Of a DNA stretch of 64,000 bases, positions 26,039-35,829 are shown one piece after another. The stretch's first letter is position 1. Each line of letters opens with the position of its first letter. The translations under genes and the position numbers were made by a program. The notes beneath the pieces are model-generated. The model saw nothing but the letters and a program-made list of their open reading frames with translations. It did no database searches and was not told where the DNA came from. This stretch comes from Paenibacillus glycanilyticus NBRC 16618 (GTDB lineage Bacteria > Bacillota > Bacilli > Paenibacillales > Paenibacillaceae): assembly GCF_004000805.1 (NCBI RefSeq), contig NZ_BILY01000001.1, positions 124,001 through 188,000 of the forward strand, read 5' to 3'.

Positions 26039-27212
26039 AGCCAAAATCCGTTATTTGCAGGTCGATATCCAAATTGATTTTCGAAGCGCTAAACGCTTCA
26101 TCCCAGTTGGACTTGACCTCTTTCCATAATCCCGGCTTCTGAATCCTCACAGCTTGGCAGAACTTGGCTACATCTACCTTATAACGGTTCTGCATGGCGC
26201 TCAGCAGATGTTCGATCATGCTCGTCAGCTTGCTCTTGAACAACTTCTCTATCTCTTTCTGGTAGGACCTCAAGGCTGGGTTCCCCTCCATATCCCAATC
26301 CTCGCTGATTCTGCCCTTGGTTTCAACATGGACTTGGAAGGTAAGCTGATTGTCTTGATCCGACTCTACCCGGATGCGGGTTTTCATGGCTTTCATCTCG
26401 TAAGTGATGGGATTACCTTGCTCGTCGTAGGTTTTGATTGTTCCGCTATCCCCTTGGTTGGTCAGCCAGTCGATGCATTCCACGTCTTCCTGCGTCAAAT
26501 TCCCGATCCAGCGTCCGGTATCCCCTTTGATAATGCCGGCTCCGGAGAATTCGATATGTTTTTTGGCCTGAATAATATTCTGAAGGATAAAGCTTTGCTT
26601 GGAATGCATCATGGCATCCAGATCCGTCAACAGCACGGCGTCCATAATCTTGCTAGTCCGGAACTGGTTCTGTACCACATCGTTAATATAGAAGGAAGGC
26701 ACCTCATCGGGCGTTTTTATGGTTAAAGCCTCCAATGCTTTACCCGAGCTCAGAAAGATTTTTACGCTGGGCCGAATATCGTTATCCCGTAGCATAAAGT
26801 TGGTCACCTGCTTAATGTTTCTTTGTTGCAGCAGCTGCGAGGATATTACGATTATTTTCAAGTGATGGCCAATAATCGGCTTATTCAACCGCAAGGAGAA
26901 CTGGCGGAAAATCTCGAGAATGGAATCGCCCGTTCCCGTAATATTCGTATAGGGCGAAGTCTTGCCCTTCACCTCATCCTTGGATCCCGTCTTAAGCGGG
27001 ACAATTTGAACGGTAGCTGTTATTTTATTTTGCTTGGAATAGCTCCCGCCCTCTTGTTCAAATGTCTTTTCTTCGGGGCTTTCCTCCCCCGTATCCAACG
27101 CCATACCCGCGTAAACCGCAAGATCTTCAATCTCATTGCTGCTCCAGCAGCCGGATTGTGTAATCAGGATGGCAACGGCAAGCAGCAGGGCCAGAAACTT
27201 AAGACTTCTCAT
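26025..27212 (-). CDS. GerC-family germinant receptor lipoprotein
   Basis: A 395-residue Ger(x)C protein: lipoprotein signal with lipobox TQSGC (Cys22) and the family start CWSSNEIEDLAVYAGMALD, then three GerC domains, with the C-terminal one from about residue 220. It is the outer subunit of a spore germinant receptor. The gene overlaps the upstream gerB by 14 bases (translational coupling) and ends the gerA-gerB-gerC operon. The stop region overlaps the RNase H-like gene on the other strand. Confidence 0.93.
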   Translation of the reverse strand: MRSLKFLALLLAVAILITQSGCWSSNEIEDLAVYAGMALDTGEESPEEKTFEQEGGSYSKQNKITATVQIVPLKTGSKDEVKGKTSPYTNITGTGDSILEIFRQFSLRLNKPIIGHHLKIIVISSQLLQQRNIKQVTNFMLRDNDIRPSVKIFLSSGKALEALTIKTPDEVPSFYINDVVQNQFRTSKIMDAVLLTDLDAMMHSKQSFILQNIIQAKKHIEFSGAGIIKGDTGRWIGNLTQEDVECIDWLTNQGDSGTIKTYDEQGNPITYEMKAMKTRIRVESDQDNQLTFQVHVETKGRISEDWDMEGNPALRSYQKEIEKLFKSKLTSMIEHLLSAMQNRYKVDVAKFCQAVRIQKPGLWKEVKSNWDEAFSASKINLDIDLQITDFGSTTK

Positions 27213-28323
27213 GCTGAGGACCGCCTTTGGATCTTATAAGAGCAACAAGCGTAAGAGTGACGGGAAACAATATAAACAGTAAGATGCTAAAGTATCCGAT
27301 GTCGTCTCCAAGCATGAACACCTCGTTAATATTTTTCGGAACCATGGTCGCAAGAAAGATAACGGGTACAAGCGCAAAAATAACCGACTTGTAAGGAAGG
27401 TTAAACAATTGCGACACTCCCAGGGAAGAATGATAAAAGAAGCTGCTGTAGTTGCAGAACATCTGCATCAGCCAAATGACCATCAGCGGGAACTCGAAAC
27501 GTTCGAACAGAAATCCCGTAACCTCGAAGCTCCGGATCAGATCTATCGTTGGCCATGTACTCGTTACCGCCGAATCTACGGACAAGCCGCCGATAACCAT
27601 GATGATGGTAATAAAATAAATGCCGGCAGGAATCGAGATGCCTACCAGCATAGCTTTCAGAGCCTGTTTTGGTTGTTCCAATTTAGCCACAAGCGTCATA
27701 ACAACCTCGCAGCCCGAATAAACCAGAACGGTTGATTTTAGCCCCTGGATGACCGGAAAGATCCCATTACCCAGAACCGGTCTCAGATTATCGAGATGAA
27801 ACAGTCTTAAACTTAGCAAATACGAGACAATCAAGATAAACAAGCTGATGGGAAAGATAATCTGACCAACCCGCGCAATCGCATTAATGCCTCCGCGAAC
27901 CAAATAAGCTCCCACCCAAATAAACGGAATCGTGATCGCCCATATCGGCGTGCCTTCCAGAAGGTAGAACATCGTCACCTCCGACATCGCGCGGATCTCG
28001 AAGCCTGCAATTGCGATGTAATACAGGACTAATAACAGGCACCATAAAATGCCGGGATAACGGCCAATCACGATTTGCGTGTATTGATAGACGGTCTTGC
28101 CCGGAAAGCGCAGGCTTAATTTGACCATCAGTATGACAACGAGCATAACGACCAGACCGCCCAAAAGCACGGAGAGCCAGCTGTCCGGCGTTTTCACCGT
28201 CTCACTTACGCTTCTTGGCAGGGTCAGGATGCCCGCTCCCAGCATCGTATTATTTAATACCAGCGCCGCCTGCGAGGATGTGATTTTGTCGTCCTGGGCA
28301 AGAAATGATTTTGAAGCAGACAT
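27199..28323 (-). CDS. GerB-family spore germination permease
   Basis: A 374-residue integral membrane protein of the APC-like endospore germination permease family, with about ten hydrophobic segments (for example AALVLNNTMLGAGILTLPRS at the N-terminus, the germinant-binding region in GerAB homologues). It forms the receptor with the GerA and GerC subunits in the spore inner membrane. GAGGGAAAACG precedes the ATG. The gene starts 15 bases after the gerA stop. The germinant is not predictable. Confidence 0.93.
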   Translation of the reverse strand: MSASKSFLAQDDKITSSQAALVLNNTMLGAGILTLPRSVSETVKTPDSWLSVLLGGLVVMLVVILMVKLSLRFPGKTVYQYTQIVIGRYPGILWCLLLVLYYIAIAGFEIRAMSEVTMFYLLEGTPIWAITIPFIWVGAYLVRGGINAIARVGQIIFPISLFILIVSYLLSLRLFHLDNLRPVLGNGIFPVIQGLKSTVLVYSGCEVVMTLVAKLEQPKQALKAMLVGISIPAGIYFITIIMVIGGLSVDSAVTSTWPTIDLIRSFEVTGFLFERFEFPLMVIWLMQMFCNYSSFFYHSSLGVSQLFNLPYKSVIFALVPVIFLATMVPKNINEVFMLGDDIGYFSILLFILFPVTLTLVALIRSKGGPQHEKS

Positions 28324-28338
28324 CGTTTTCCCTCGATT

Positions 28339-29946
28339 CTATCTGCGTTTGTTTTGCATCGTTTTCATGAGCTTTGGTCTTCTCTTCATCATGAAGATTG
28401 GCACGCGCACAAAGAAATCCTTCCAGTCACTCCAGCGGAATGGCGTTAGCGGGGTAAGATAAGGGACGCCAAAGCTTTTTAATTTGGACAGATGGCAACA
28501 GATCAGCAAGAAGAACAAGATGGTTCCGAACATGCCCAAAATCGAAGCAAACAGCATAGCCACGAACCGGAGAAGCCGAAGCGTAATCCCGGCGCTGTAC
28601 ATGGGGATCGAAAAGGATGAAATCGCCGTGACCGCAACTACGATAACAAGAAAAGGACTAACGATGCCCGCCTTCACAGCCGCCTCTCCAATAACAAGAC
28701 CGCCAACGATGCCCATTGCGGGCCCAATCGGCTTAGGCAGCCGAATCCCCGCCTCTCTCAATATTTCAATGGCAATTTCCAGAATCAGAACCTCGATCAA
28801 GGCCGGAAACGGAACGCCCTGCCGCGTCTCAATAATCGTTAAAGCAAGCTCCGTCGGGATTAAACCCGGATGAAACGAAATAAAGGAAATATACAAGGAT
28901 GGCGCCATTAGTGCGATAAAGGCCGCCAGAAAGCGGAGAATACGCAATAAGGAACCGGGCATCCAGCGTTCGAAATAATCCTCCGGAGACTGCAGGAGCA
29001 TGCTGAAGGTGACCGGCACGATAAGCGCAAACGGCGTTCCGTCCAGCAAAATCGCGATTCTGCCTTCGAGAAGCGCCGCGATCACCCGGTCGGGACGCTC
29101 CGTGTTTTGCGTTTGCTGGAAAGGGCTTAAATAATTATCCTCGATCATTTGTTCGATATAACCGGACTCAGCGGCGAAATCGAGCTTTATTTTCTCAATC
29201 CGGCCGGTAACCTCCCGGAGTAAATCCGGGTTAACGATTTGATCCAAATAAAGGATAGCCAGCTCCTTCTGAATCGTGTGGCCAACCATAAAGCTTCGGA
29301 CTTGCAGGTTTTCCGTGACTCCCTGCTTCCTCAGCATAGCGGTATTGACGTTTATATCTTCCGTAAAGCCAATACGCGAGCCGCGCAGCAGAGATTCGGA
29401 TACCGGCTCCGTTATATCGCGGGCAGGTCCGCTAGGCGGATTAATCAGGAAGCCTTCATCGCGACCATCTATCATGAGCGCCAAATAGCCGAATAAAACG
29501 GCTTTCGTAAGCTCCTCCATCGTGGAGATCGTATGTGCCGCATTCGTCGGCAATCGCTCAATAATCGGGAGAGGATGATCGGGCTCCGTATCCCGCAGCA
29601 TCCTCATAATCTCCATCTTTAGCAATTGATCCTCCTGCATGCCCTTAACAAATATAAGAGCTGCGCGGACCTTGGCGTCTCCCATCGTCAATTCGCGGAT
29701 CACAACGTCGCTGTTTATCCCAATCGTGTTCCTGATTTCGTCTATATTGGCATCGTAACTTGCGGAAATGGGATGAGTCGGCTCTTCGTCCGAAGAGTCA
29801 GCCCCGCCTGAAGAGACCAGCTTATCATCCGCTAAAGAGGTCAGCGCCTTATAAATCCGGTATATCAATAGGGGAACGACAAGAGTAATTAGCGCCTGGA
29901 AAAACACACTCCATCCCGGAATATGGGATTTAATAGAGGATAACAT
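28339..29946 (-). CDS. GerA-family spore germination protein
   Basis: A 535-residue germinant receptor A subunit: a short N-terminal membrane segment (WSVFFQALITLVVPLLIYRIY), a large cytoplasmic domain (~80-330; VKAALIFVKGMQEDQLL-like region and FVMGHTIQKELAILYLDQIV), and a C-terminal membrane domain (~330-500) with LRILRFLAAFIALMAPSLYI and IGPAMGIVGGLVIGEAAVKAG, both family hallmarks. It is the first gene of the ger operon. Expression in the forespore (sigma G) is expected from the family; I could not pick a clear promoter. Confidence 0.93.
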   Translation of the reverse strand: MLSSIKSHIPGWSVFFQALITLVVPLLIYRIYKALTSLADDKLVSSGGADSSDEEPTHPISASYDANIDEIRNTIGINSDVVIRELTMGDAKVRAALIFVKGMQEDQLLKMEIMRMLRDTEPDHPLPIIERLPTNAAHTISTMEELTKAVLFGYLALMIDGRDEGFLINPPSGPARDITEPVSESLLRGSRIGFTEDINVNTAMLRKQGVTENLQVRSFMVGHTIQKELAILYLDQIVNPDLLREVTGRIEKIKLDFAAESGYIEQMIEDNYLSPFQQTQNTERPDRVIAALLEGRIAILLDGTPFALIVPVTFSMLLQSPEDYFERWMPGSLLRILRFLAAFIALMAPSLYISFISFHPGLIPTELALTIIETRQGVPFPALIEVLILEIAIEILREAGIRLPKPIGPAMGIVGGLVIGEAAVKAGIVSPFLVIVVAVTAISSFSIPMYSAGITLRLLRFVAMLFASILGMFGTILFFLLICCHLSKLKSFGVPYLTPLTPFRWSDWKDFFVRVPIFMMKRRPKLMKTMQNKRR

Positions 29947-30093
29947 CCATAATCATTCCTTTGATTACTCTAACTCATTCTTTCGGGAACGCTGACTAGG
30001 GCCAATGGCAATGTAAGAATAATATTCCTAATTTGGCTTCAAATATACAAGGCTAGGCTTGGTGTGGCCTCATGAACGATGGATGCAAAAAAA

Positions 30094-30131
30094 AAGACAA
30101 TTCCCTTCTGTAACCAGAAGAAAATTGTCTT
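30094..30131 (-). terminator. Terminator of araD
   Basis: AAGACAATT/AATTGTCTT plus CTTCTG/CAGAAG form an interrupted stem with a TAAC loop; on the minus strand a long T-run follows. Confidence 0.85.
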
Positions 30132-30146
30132 GGGCTCTCATCTTCG

Positions 30147-30839
30147 TTATTTGGTCTGGCCGTAATAGGCATTAGCCCCGTGCTTCCGGAGAAAATGCTT
30201 GTCGAGCAAAGCCTGATCCATCGGCTGAATGTCTGGATTAAGATTATAAGTATGAAGGGCCATCTTCGCGACTTCTTCCACCACTACCGCATTATGAACG
30301 GCTTCATGCGGATCTTTGCCCCAGTTAAACGGCGCATGGCTGTTCACAAGCACGCTTGGAATCATCATGGGATCTTTATCCTTAAACGTTTCGACAATCA
30401 CGTTCCCGGTCTCGAGCTCATAAGCGCTTTCGATCTCCTCGCGCGTCATGGCGCGGGTAACCGGAATTTCGCCGTAGAAGTAATCGGCATGCGTGGTTCC
30501 CAGCGCGGGAATCCCTCTGCCGGCCTGCGCCCAGCTTGTTGCCCAAGGAGAATGCGTATGCACGATTCCGCCAACCTGCGGAAATGCTTTATATAAGACG
30601 AGATGGGTTGGAGTATCCGAGGATGGCTTAAGCTCGCCCTCCACCTTATTCCCCTCAAGATCAACAACAACGAGATCCTCGAGCTTCAGCTTATCGTAAG
30701 GCACGCCGCTAGGCTTGATGACCACAAGGCCGCTTTCCCGATCGATACCGCTCACATTTCCCCAGGTAAATGTAACAAGACCATACTTGGGCAAATCCAA
30801 GTTGGCTTCCAATACCTCTTGCTTTAACCGCTCCAGCAT
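30147..30839 (-). CDS. araD: L-ribulose-5-phosphate 4-epimerase
   Basis: A 230-residue class-II-aldolase-like epimerase that converts L-ribulose-5-phosphate to D-xylulose-5-phosphate in arabinose catabolism. The N-terminus [20 protein letters not shown] lines up with E. coli AraD, which decides ATG 30839 (AAAGG upstream) over earlier in-frame codons at 30878 and 30848. Substrate and zinc-site motifs are [32 protein letters not shown] (His-x-His) and [17 protein letters not shown]-type loop and HAPFNWGK near the C-terminus are canonical. An AraR operator lies 45 bases upstream. An araA isomerase gene is not in the window. Confidence 0.95.
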   Translation of the reverse strand: MLERLKQEVLEANLDLPKYGLVTFTWGNVSGIDRESGLVVIKPSGVPYDKLKLEDLVVVDLEGNKVEGELKPSSDTPTHLVLYKAFPQVGGIVHTHSPWATSWAQAGRGIPALGTTHADYFYGEIPVTRAMTREEIESAYELETGNVIVETFKDKDPMMIPSVLVNSHAPFNWGKDPHEAVHNAVVVEEVAKMALHTYNLNPDIQPMDQALLDKHFLRKHGANAYYGQTK

Positions 30840-30883
30840 GCTGCTCATCCTTTCGTCGATCCTCATTTTCATTGTCATTATAC

Positions 30884-30899
30884 ACTTGTACGTACATGT
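30884..30899. promoter_or_regulatory. AraR operator upstream of araD
   Basis: ACTTGTACGTACATGT closely matches the B. subtilis AraR consensus ATTTGTACGTACAAAT. A half-site, CGTACGACTTGT, follows at about 30923-30934. Confidence 0.75.
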
Positions 30900-30936
30900 T
30901 TTCTACATTTATTTTAGCTTAACGTACGACTTGTCA

Positions 30937-32034
30937 TTACATCCTGCGGGTAGATTCTCTAATAATCAGACTTGGCTTGTAGGTTTTGGATTCCGGAATC
31001 ATGGCGCCGCCGCTCTCGATCAGCTCGAACAACAGCCTTGCCGCATCCTCACCCATTTCCGCCTTCGGATGAACAAGGGTTGTCAGCTTCACTTCGGATG
31101 CCGTCGCAAGCGGGGAGTCGTCAAATCCAACAATGGATACATCCTGCGGTACGGATAACCCGGCTTGGCGGATAACCTCAAGCAGCTGCAGAGCCAGCTC
31201 GTCATTGTAGCAGACAAATGCCGTTGGCCGTTCCTCTTCGGGAAGGTCCAGAAGTCTTGCCGCTTCCGCAATCGGCTTCTCCGCTTTCTCCTCCGTCCGG
31301 TAAGCCACCACAAATTCCGGCTGAAGCAGGCAGCCTTCCTGCTGATGCGCGCGCATGAAGCCTTTCAGTCGCAGCACGCCCTGCTGGTCATCCGTCTTGA
31401 AAAATCCGACAATCCGGCGATGCCCCAGCTCGAGCAAATGCTGCGCAGCCGTACTGCCGCCTTCTTCATCGTCAATAACAAGAGAAGGACAGCTGATTTC
31501 CGGATATCTGGCGTTTATCATCACGTAAGGAATTCTCCGATTATTAAGCGCGAGAAAATAAGCGAGATTCGGGTTCCCTTCCGCGCTTTTGGTTGGTTCG
31601 ATGATCAAGCCGCTAAGCGGCTGGCTGGTTAGCATCGACAGGCTTTCCCGCTCCCTGCCCTTATCGTTGTCCGTGCTGGAGAGCAGCAGCCGGTAGCCTT
31701 TGGCGCGAATCGCCGCTTCCGTCCCCCGGACGATATGCGGGAAAATATAATCCGAAATATAAGTCGTTATGAGACCTATCGTCTGAGTTTCCACGCGGCT
31801 CTCGCTTTCCCGCGCATCCGCTACGAAGGTCCCCTTTCCCTGCAGGCGGTACAGCCTGCCTTCCTTCTCAAGCTCCCCAAGCGTTTGGCGGACCGTTTGC
31901 CGGCTTAGTCCGAACTGTTCGGATATTTCGTTCTCCGACGGCATCTGCTCATTGGGCTGCAGCTTCCCCGTATCCAGCCATACCAATATTTCTTTTTTGA
32001 GCTGAATGTATTTCGGCAATGATTTTTCTTTCAT
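30937..32034 (-). CDS. araR: Arabinose operon repressor AraR
   Basis: A 365-residue repressor with the AraR architecture: GntR winged helix (SENEISEQFGLSRQTVRQTL at ~38-57, then RLYRLQGKGTFVAD) and a LacI-like sugar-binding domain (TIGLITTYISDYIFPHIVRG, VSIVGFDDSPLATASEVKLTTL). B. subtilis AraR has 362 residues. L-arabinose binding releases it from DNA. It lies between araD and the ribulokinase gene, and AraR-like boxes occur before all three genes, including its own, consistent with autoregulation. Confidence 0.93.
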   Translation of the reverse strand: MKEKSLPKYIQLKKEILVWLDTGKLQPNEQMPSENEISEQFGLSRQTVRQTLGELEKEGRLYRLQGKGTFVADARESESRVETQTIGLITTYISDYIFPHIVRGTEAAIRAKGYRLLLSSTDNDKGRERESLSMLTSQPLSGLIIEPTKSAEGNPNLAYFLALNNRRIPYVMINARYPEISCPSLVIDDEEGGSTAAQHLLELGHRRIVGFFKTDDQQGVLRLKGFMRAHQQEGCLLQPEFVVAYRTEEKAEKPIAEAARLLDLPEEERPTAFVCYNDELALQLLEVIRQAGLSVPQDVSIVGFDDSPLATASEVKLTTLVHPKAEMGEDAARLLFELIESGGAMIPESKTYKPSLIIRESTRRM

Positions 32035-32051
32035 GAACTTGCCCCTTTGCT

Positions 32052-32067
32052 AGCTTGTCTGTACGAT
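32052..32067. promoter_or_regulatory. AraR operator upstream of araR
   Basis: AGCTTGTCTGTACGAT matches the left half of the AraR consensus well and the right half partly. It lies 18 bases before the araR start, consistent with autorepression. Confidence 0.6.
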
Positions 32068-32160
32068 TCTGCGATATGAGTATAGATTAACAAATCGGAG
32101 CCAGGAAATACTACTCCCGGCTCCAATCGTTCTTTCTATCCGCATGCTCCAGATAACGGC

Positions 32161-33759
32161 TTATTTCAAATTTTCAACCGCGGCTCTTTCAATGGAAAGT
32201 CCCGTCTTATACCGTTTCATAAAGACTTCAAAGCCTTCCACATCCTTCGGATCAGGGGAAACCTGCGAGCCGGCTTTGCCTGCGAATACGTTCTTATTCA
32301 AGAAGTCTTCCAGCGTCTCGTTCTCTGCTTTATTTATCATATAGGAAGCAAGCAGGGCAATCCCCCATGCTCCGCCTTCGCCGGCCGTCTCCATGACGGA
32401 GACCGGCACGTTTAGGGCGCCTGCCATAATTTTCTGCCCTACGCCTTCGGTCTTGAACAAGCCGCCATGACCAAGGATCTGGTCAAGCTTGACTTCTTCT
32501 TGCTTGAGAAGAATATCCATGCCGATCTTAAGCGCTCCAAGCGCCGTAAACAGATGAACGCGCATGAAATTCGCCAGATTGAAGTTGCTCTCCGAGGAAC
32601 GGACAAACAATGGACGGCCTTCTTCGAAATGCGTCATGTGCTCGCCCGAGAGGTAACCGTAAGCCAGCAGTCCGCCGCCGTCCGGATCGCCTTGCAGTGC
32701 CAGATTGTAAAGCGTACCGTACAGCTTGTTGGCGTCAGCATTCAGGCCCATAACCTTGGCAAATTCGTCAAACAAGCCCACCCATGCATTCAGATCCGAC
32801 GAACAGTTATTGGAGTGAGCCATGGCAACCAGATTGCCGGTAGGCGTCGTAACGAGGTCGATTTCATCATAGGCCTTGGACAGCTCCTTCTCCAGAACGA
32901 CCATCGCGAATACCGAAGTTCCCGCGGACACGTTGCCCGTGCGCTTCGCGATACTGTTCGTTGCAACCATGCCGGTTCCGGCGTCCCCTTCTGCCGGGCA
33001 GAATGGAATTCCAGCCTGAAGCTCTCCTGTCGCGTCCAGAAGCTTCGCGCCTTCTTCAGTCAGTACTCCCGCATGCTCGCCCGCAACCAATACTTGAGGC
33101 AAAATATCCTCAAGCTTCCACGGAAGCTCTTTTGCCGCAATCCGCTCATTAAACTGATTAATCATAACCTCGCTAAAGCTTCCCGTATGAATATCAACCG
33201 GGAATACGCCGGAAGCTTCGCCTACGCCGAGATTTTTCTGCCCGGTCAATTTCCAATGAATGTAACCTGCCAGCGTCGTCAGGAAATGAATATCGGAAAT
33301 ATGCGCTTCCTGATTCAGAATGGCTTGATACAGATGGGCAATGCTCCAGCGCTGGGGAATATGGAAATCAAACAATTCGCTCAGCTCAGCCGAAGCCTGC
33401 TCCGTTATATTGTTTCTCCATGTACGGAAAGGAACAAGCTGATTGCCGGCCTGATCAAACACCATGTAGCCATGCATCATCCCGCTAAAGCCGATGGCGC
33501 CAATGGTTTGCAAAGCCGTGCCATACCGCTCCTTCACATCGTCCGCCATCTTCCGATAGCTGTCTTGAACGCCCTTCCAAATATCCTCCAGGCTGTACGT
33601 CCAAATATTATGGAGGTAGCTGTTCTCCCAGTCATGGCTGCCCGATGCAATCGGCGTATTGTCTTCCCCGATGAGAACTGCTTTAATCCGGGTTGAACCC
33701 AGCTCGATTCCAAGTACCGTTTTGCCGTTCTTAATAGCCTCTCTCACATCAAGACTCAT
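32161..33759 (-). CDS. L-ribulokinase-like FGGY sugar kinase
   Basis: A 532-residue FGGY-family kinase expected to phosphorylate L-ribulose. The ATPase core is visible: [15 protein letters not shown] (phosphate 1) near residue 17, [14 protein letters not shown] near 94, [10 protein letters not shown], and [19 protein letters not shown] with [16 protein letters not shown] (adenosine/phosphate 2 region). It is not the canonical AraB type; sequence features lie closer to the xylulokinase side of FGGY. The role is assigned from its place beside araR and araD and from two AraR operators upstream. Xylulose remains a possible substrate. Confidence 0.78.
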   Translation of the reverse strand: MSLDVREAIKNGKTVLGIELGSTRIKAVLIGEDNTPIASGSHDWENSYLHNIWTYSLEDIWKGVQDSYRKMADDVKERYGTALQTIGAIGFSGMMHGYMVFDQAGNQLVPFRTWRNNITEQASAELSELFDFHIPQRWSIAHLYQAILNQEAHISDIHFLTTLAGYIHWKLTGQKNLGVGEASGVFPVDIHTGSFSEVMINQFNERIAAKELPWKLEDILPQVLVAGEHAGVLTEEGAKLLDATGELQAGIPFCPAEGDAGTGMVATNSIAKRTGNVSAGTSVFAMVVLEKELSKAYDEIDLVTTPTGNLVAMAHSNNCSSDLNAWVGLFDEFAKVMGLNADANKLYGTLYNLALQGDPDGGGLLAYGYLSGEHMTHFEEGRPLFVRSSESNFNLANFMRVHLFTALGALKIGMDILLKQEEVKLDQILGHGGLFKTEGVGQKIMAGALNVPVSVMETAGEGGAWGIALLASYMINKAENETLEDFLNKNVFAGKAGSQVSPDPKDVEGFEVFMKRYKTGLSIERAAVENLK

Positions 33760-33810
33760 GTTTGTTCCTCCGTTATGATTAATGAATTTGTATGAATTCC
33801 AGCATATCTA

Positions 33811-33826
33811 ACTTGTCTGTAGACAG
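33811..33826. promoter_or_regulatory. AraR operator 1 upstream of the ribulokinase gene
   Basis: ACTTGTCTGTAGACAG carries a good left half of the AraR box. It is 31 bases, about three helical turns, from the next operator, as needed for cooperative binding. Confidence 0.55.
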
Positions 33827-33841
33827 TATAACATCATTGCA

Positions 33842-33857
33842 ACTTGTATGTACATGT
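33842..33857. promoter_or_regulatory. AraR operator 2 upstream of the ribulokinase gene
   Basis: ACTTGTATGTACATGT differs from the araD operator at a single position (T for C at base 8). Confidence 0.72.
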
Positions 33858-34023
33858 GAAAGTTGAGAAGGTTTTTGTGAAAATAGAGAAGAAGTTTATG
33901 AGAATGAGAATTCCTTCCGTTATCCATATAATGTTCATTTGAACGTTTGGCTATGGAAGGCATATACTTAAGCTACACTACTTATTTATAATAATTCTAA
34001 TCTATAACAAAGGAGTGAGTGCC

Positions 34024-34956
34024 ATGAACAAAGGGGACTATCATCATCTTCCGCATGTAAAAGAGCAGTCCACATCCAAAAAAACGCTGTGGCTCACCTT
34101 GACGCTAACCTCAATCTTTACCGCAATTGAAATAATCGGCGGCTTATTGTCTGGTTCGCTAGCTTTGCTCTCCGATTCGGCGCATATGGTATCCGACGTG
34201 CTTGCGCTTAGCTTAAGCATGTTCGCCATCTATATGGCATCACGGCAGCCTACCAGCAAATACACCTTCGGGTTCGTGCGTTTCGAGATTATGGCCTCCT
34301 TCTTGAATGGCCTTGCGCTAGTGGCTATAGCCGTGTTCATCTGGTACGAAGGCGTTCAGCGGCTAATCCATCCTGAGCCGGTAAATATGGGGCTCATGCT
34401 TGGCATTGCGGTGATCGGATTAGTCGTGAATGTCGTACTCACCTTGCTGCTTCATCGAAGCACGAAAGAAGAAGAAAACCTGAATGTTAAAAGCGCTTTA
34501 TGGCATTTCATAGGCGATACGCTCAGCTCGGCGGGAGTAATCGTATCCGCCATTCTGATGAAAGCCACTGGCATTCTTATATTCGATCCTCTTATAAGCA
34601 TGGTGATCGGCGGCATTATCGCGATCGGCGGCGCAAAAATTATCCGGGAGTCTTATGTTATTCTAATGGAGGCTGTGCCGGAGCAATTTGATCTGGAGGC
34701 GATACGCCGGGATTTGAGCAGCATAGCAGGAGTATTGGACGTGCATGATATGCATCTGTGGGCAATATCGACGGACCATTATTCCTTAACCGCCCATGTC
34801 CTTGCGCATTCGGATACCCAGCCGTATTGCATTACGCTTGCCTTGAACGAATTATTGAAGGAGAAATACGGCATCGTCCACTCGACCATCCAGATCGAGC
34901 ATGCCGCCATTCATCATCATGGCGAATACGGACGACAGTTTTTGACTTTAACCTAA
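34024..34956 (+). CDS. Cation diffusion facilitator (CzcD-like zinc efflux protein)
   Basis: A 310-residue inner-membrane antiporter of the CDF family that exports Zn2+ (and perhaps Co2+ or Cd2+) in exchange for protons. Six hydrophobic segments are seen, with the metal-site motifs SDSAHMVSDVLALS in the second and HFIGDTLSSAGVIV in the fifth, and a cytoplasmic C-terminal domain (~210-300). Histidine-rich ends (HHLPH near the N-terminus, HAAIHHHGEYG at the C-terminus) suit metal sensing. ATG 34024 is chosen over GTG 34015 because AAAGGAG sits 8 bases before it. It stands alone. Confidence 0.92.
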   Translation: MNKGDYHHLPHVKEQSTSKKTLWLTLTLTSIFTAIEIIGGLLSGSLALLSDSAHMVSDVLALSLSMFAIYMASRQPTSKYTFGFVRFEIMASFLNGLALVAIAVFIWYEGVQRLIHPEPVNMGLMLGIAVIGLVVNVVLTLLLHRSTKEEENLNVKSALWHFIGDTLSSAGVIVSAILMKATGILIFDPLISMVIGGIIAIGGAKIIRESYVILMEAVPEQFDLEAIRRDLSSIAGVLDVHDMHLWAISTDHYSLTAHVLAHSDTQPYCITLALNELLKEKYGIVHSTIQIEHAAIHHHGEYGRQFLTLT

Positions 34957-34973
34957 CGAAACTACAAACCTTG

Positions 34974-35001
34974 AGATCAGCATATAGGCTGGTCTTTTTT
35001 T
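34974..35001 (+). terminator. Terminator after the CDF gene
   Basis: AGATCAGC pairs with GCTGGTCT (one G-T pair) around ATATAG, followed by seven T. Confidence 0.85.
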
Positions 35002-35065
35002 GTGCCTGAATAAATAAAAGCTCTTGAAGAAAAATTAATTTAAATACAATTTTTGGAGGAGCTAA

Positions 35066-35782
35066 ATGTCTGAATACTATGTCATTTTTATAAGGAGTAT
35101 CTCTTCCTTTATCCTCCTTTTAATCATCACAAGATTGATTGGCAAACAAACATTATCAAACATGAATAGCCACGATTTCGTAACCGCGATTATCCTAGGC
35201 GCCATAGCGGCGAACATTGCGTTTAACGAGAAAATCGTTCTATCCCATCTTGTCATTTCACTAGGTGTGTTTACTGTCACTTCGTGGCTGCTTAGTCTTT
35301 TATCTTTAAAAGGAAGAAATGTGGAGAGATGGTTATTTGGAAAACCATCCGTCGTCGTAGATGGAGGAGTATTACTTCAGGAAAACATGAAGAAAAACAA
35401 ATTAACACTGGATTCCTTAAACGAGATGCTCCGGGAGAAGGAGATTTTCGACATTGCCGAAGTTGAGTATGCCTTACTTGAAAACAGCGGCAAACTCTCC
35501 GTTCTGAGAAAGAAAGAATATCGGCATCTTAATTTACATTTACTAAATGTTGAAAAAGCATATCCGCCAAAACCAATAAACGTTCCTGTGGAACTCATAA
35601 AAGAAGGCAAGTTTATTTACGAACATTTGCATGAAGCAAATATTAAGACTGAAATGATCGAAAAGGCTGTGCAAAAGAAGGGACATGTTCTTACCGATGT
35701 GTTTTACGCTGTAAGAGGTACGGATGGGAAAATGTATTTTGATTTTTATCAAGACCAATTAGATCGTCCAAAAGATATGTAA
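35066..35782 (+). CDS. DUF421 membrane protein (YetF/YcaP-like)
   Basis: A 238-residue protein with about three N-terminal membrane segments (to ~residue 80, including DFVTAIILGAIAANIAF) and a cytoplasmic domain with the DUF421 features (FGKPSVVVDGGVLLQENMKK, LDSLNEMLREKEIFDIAEVE, where side chains Asp/Glu are conserved). The family includes B. subtilis YetF and its paralogues; function is not firmly known. GGAGGAGC precedes ATG 35066. The codon use is more AT-rich than its neighbours. Confidence 0.85.
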   Translation: MSEYYVIFIRSISSFILLLIITRLIGKQTLSNMNSHDFVTAIILGAIAANIAFNEKIVLSHLVISLGVFTVTSWLLSLLSLKGRNVERWLFGKPSVVVDGGVLLQENMKKNKLTLDSLNEMLREKEIFDIAEVEYALLENSGKLSVLRKKEYRHLNLHLLNVEKAYPPKPINVPVELIKEGKFIYEHLHEANIKTEMIEKAVQKKGHVLTDVFYAVRGTDGKMYFDFYQDQLDRPKDM

Positions 35783-35788
35783 ATCCAG

Positions 35789-35820
35789 GAACTCACGGCG
35801 TAACTGCCTGCCGTGAGTTC
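35789..35820. terminator. Bidirectional terminator between DUF421 and the cytochrome b-like gene
   Basis: GAACTCACGGC pairs perfectly with GCCGTGAGTTC around a 10-base loop, between convergent stop codons. Confidence 0.75.
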
Positions 35821-35829
35821 ACTGAAAGA

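Noticed and set aside
32467..33696. Plus-strand open frame of 409 codons
   Set aside because: Antisense to the ribulokinase-like gene and without coding signals.
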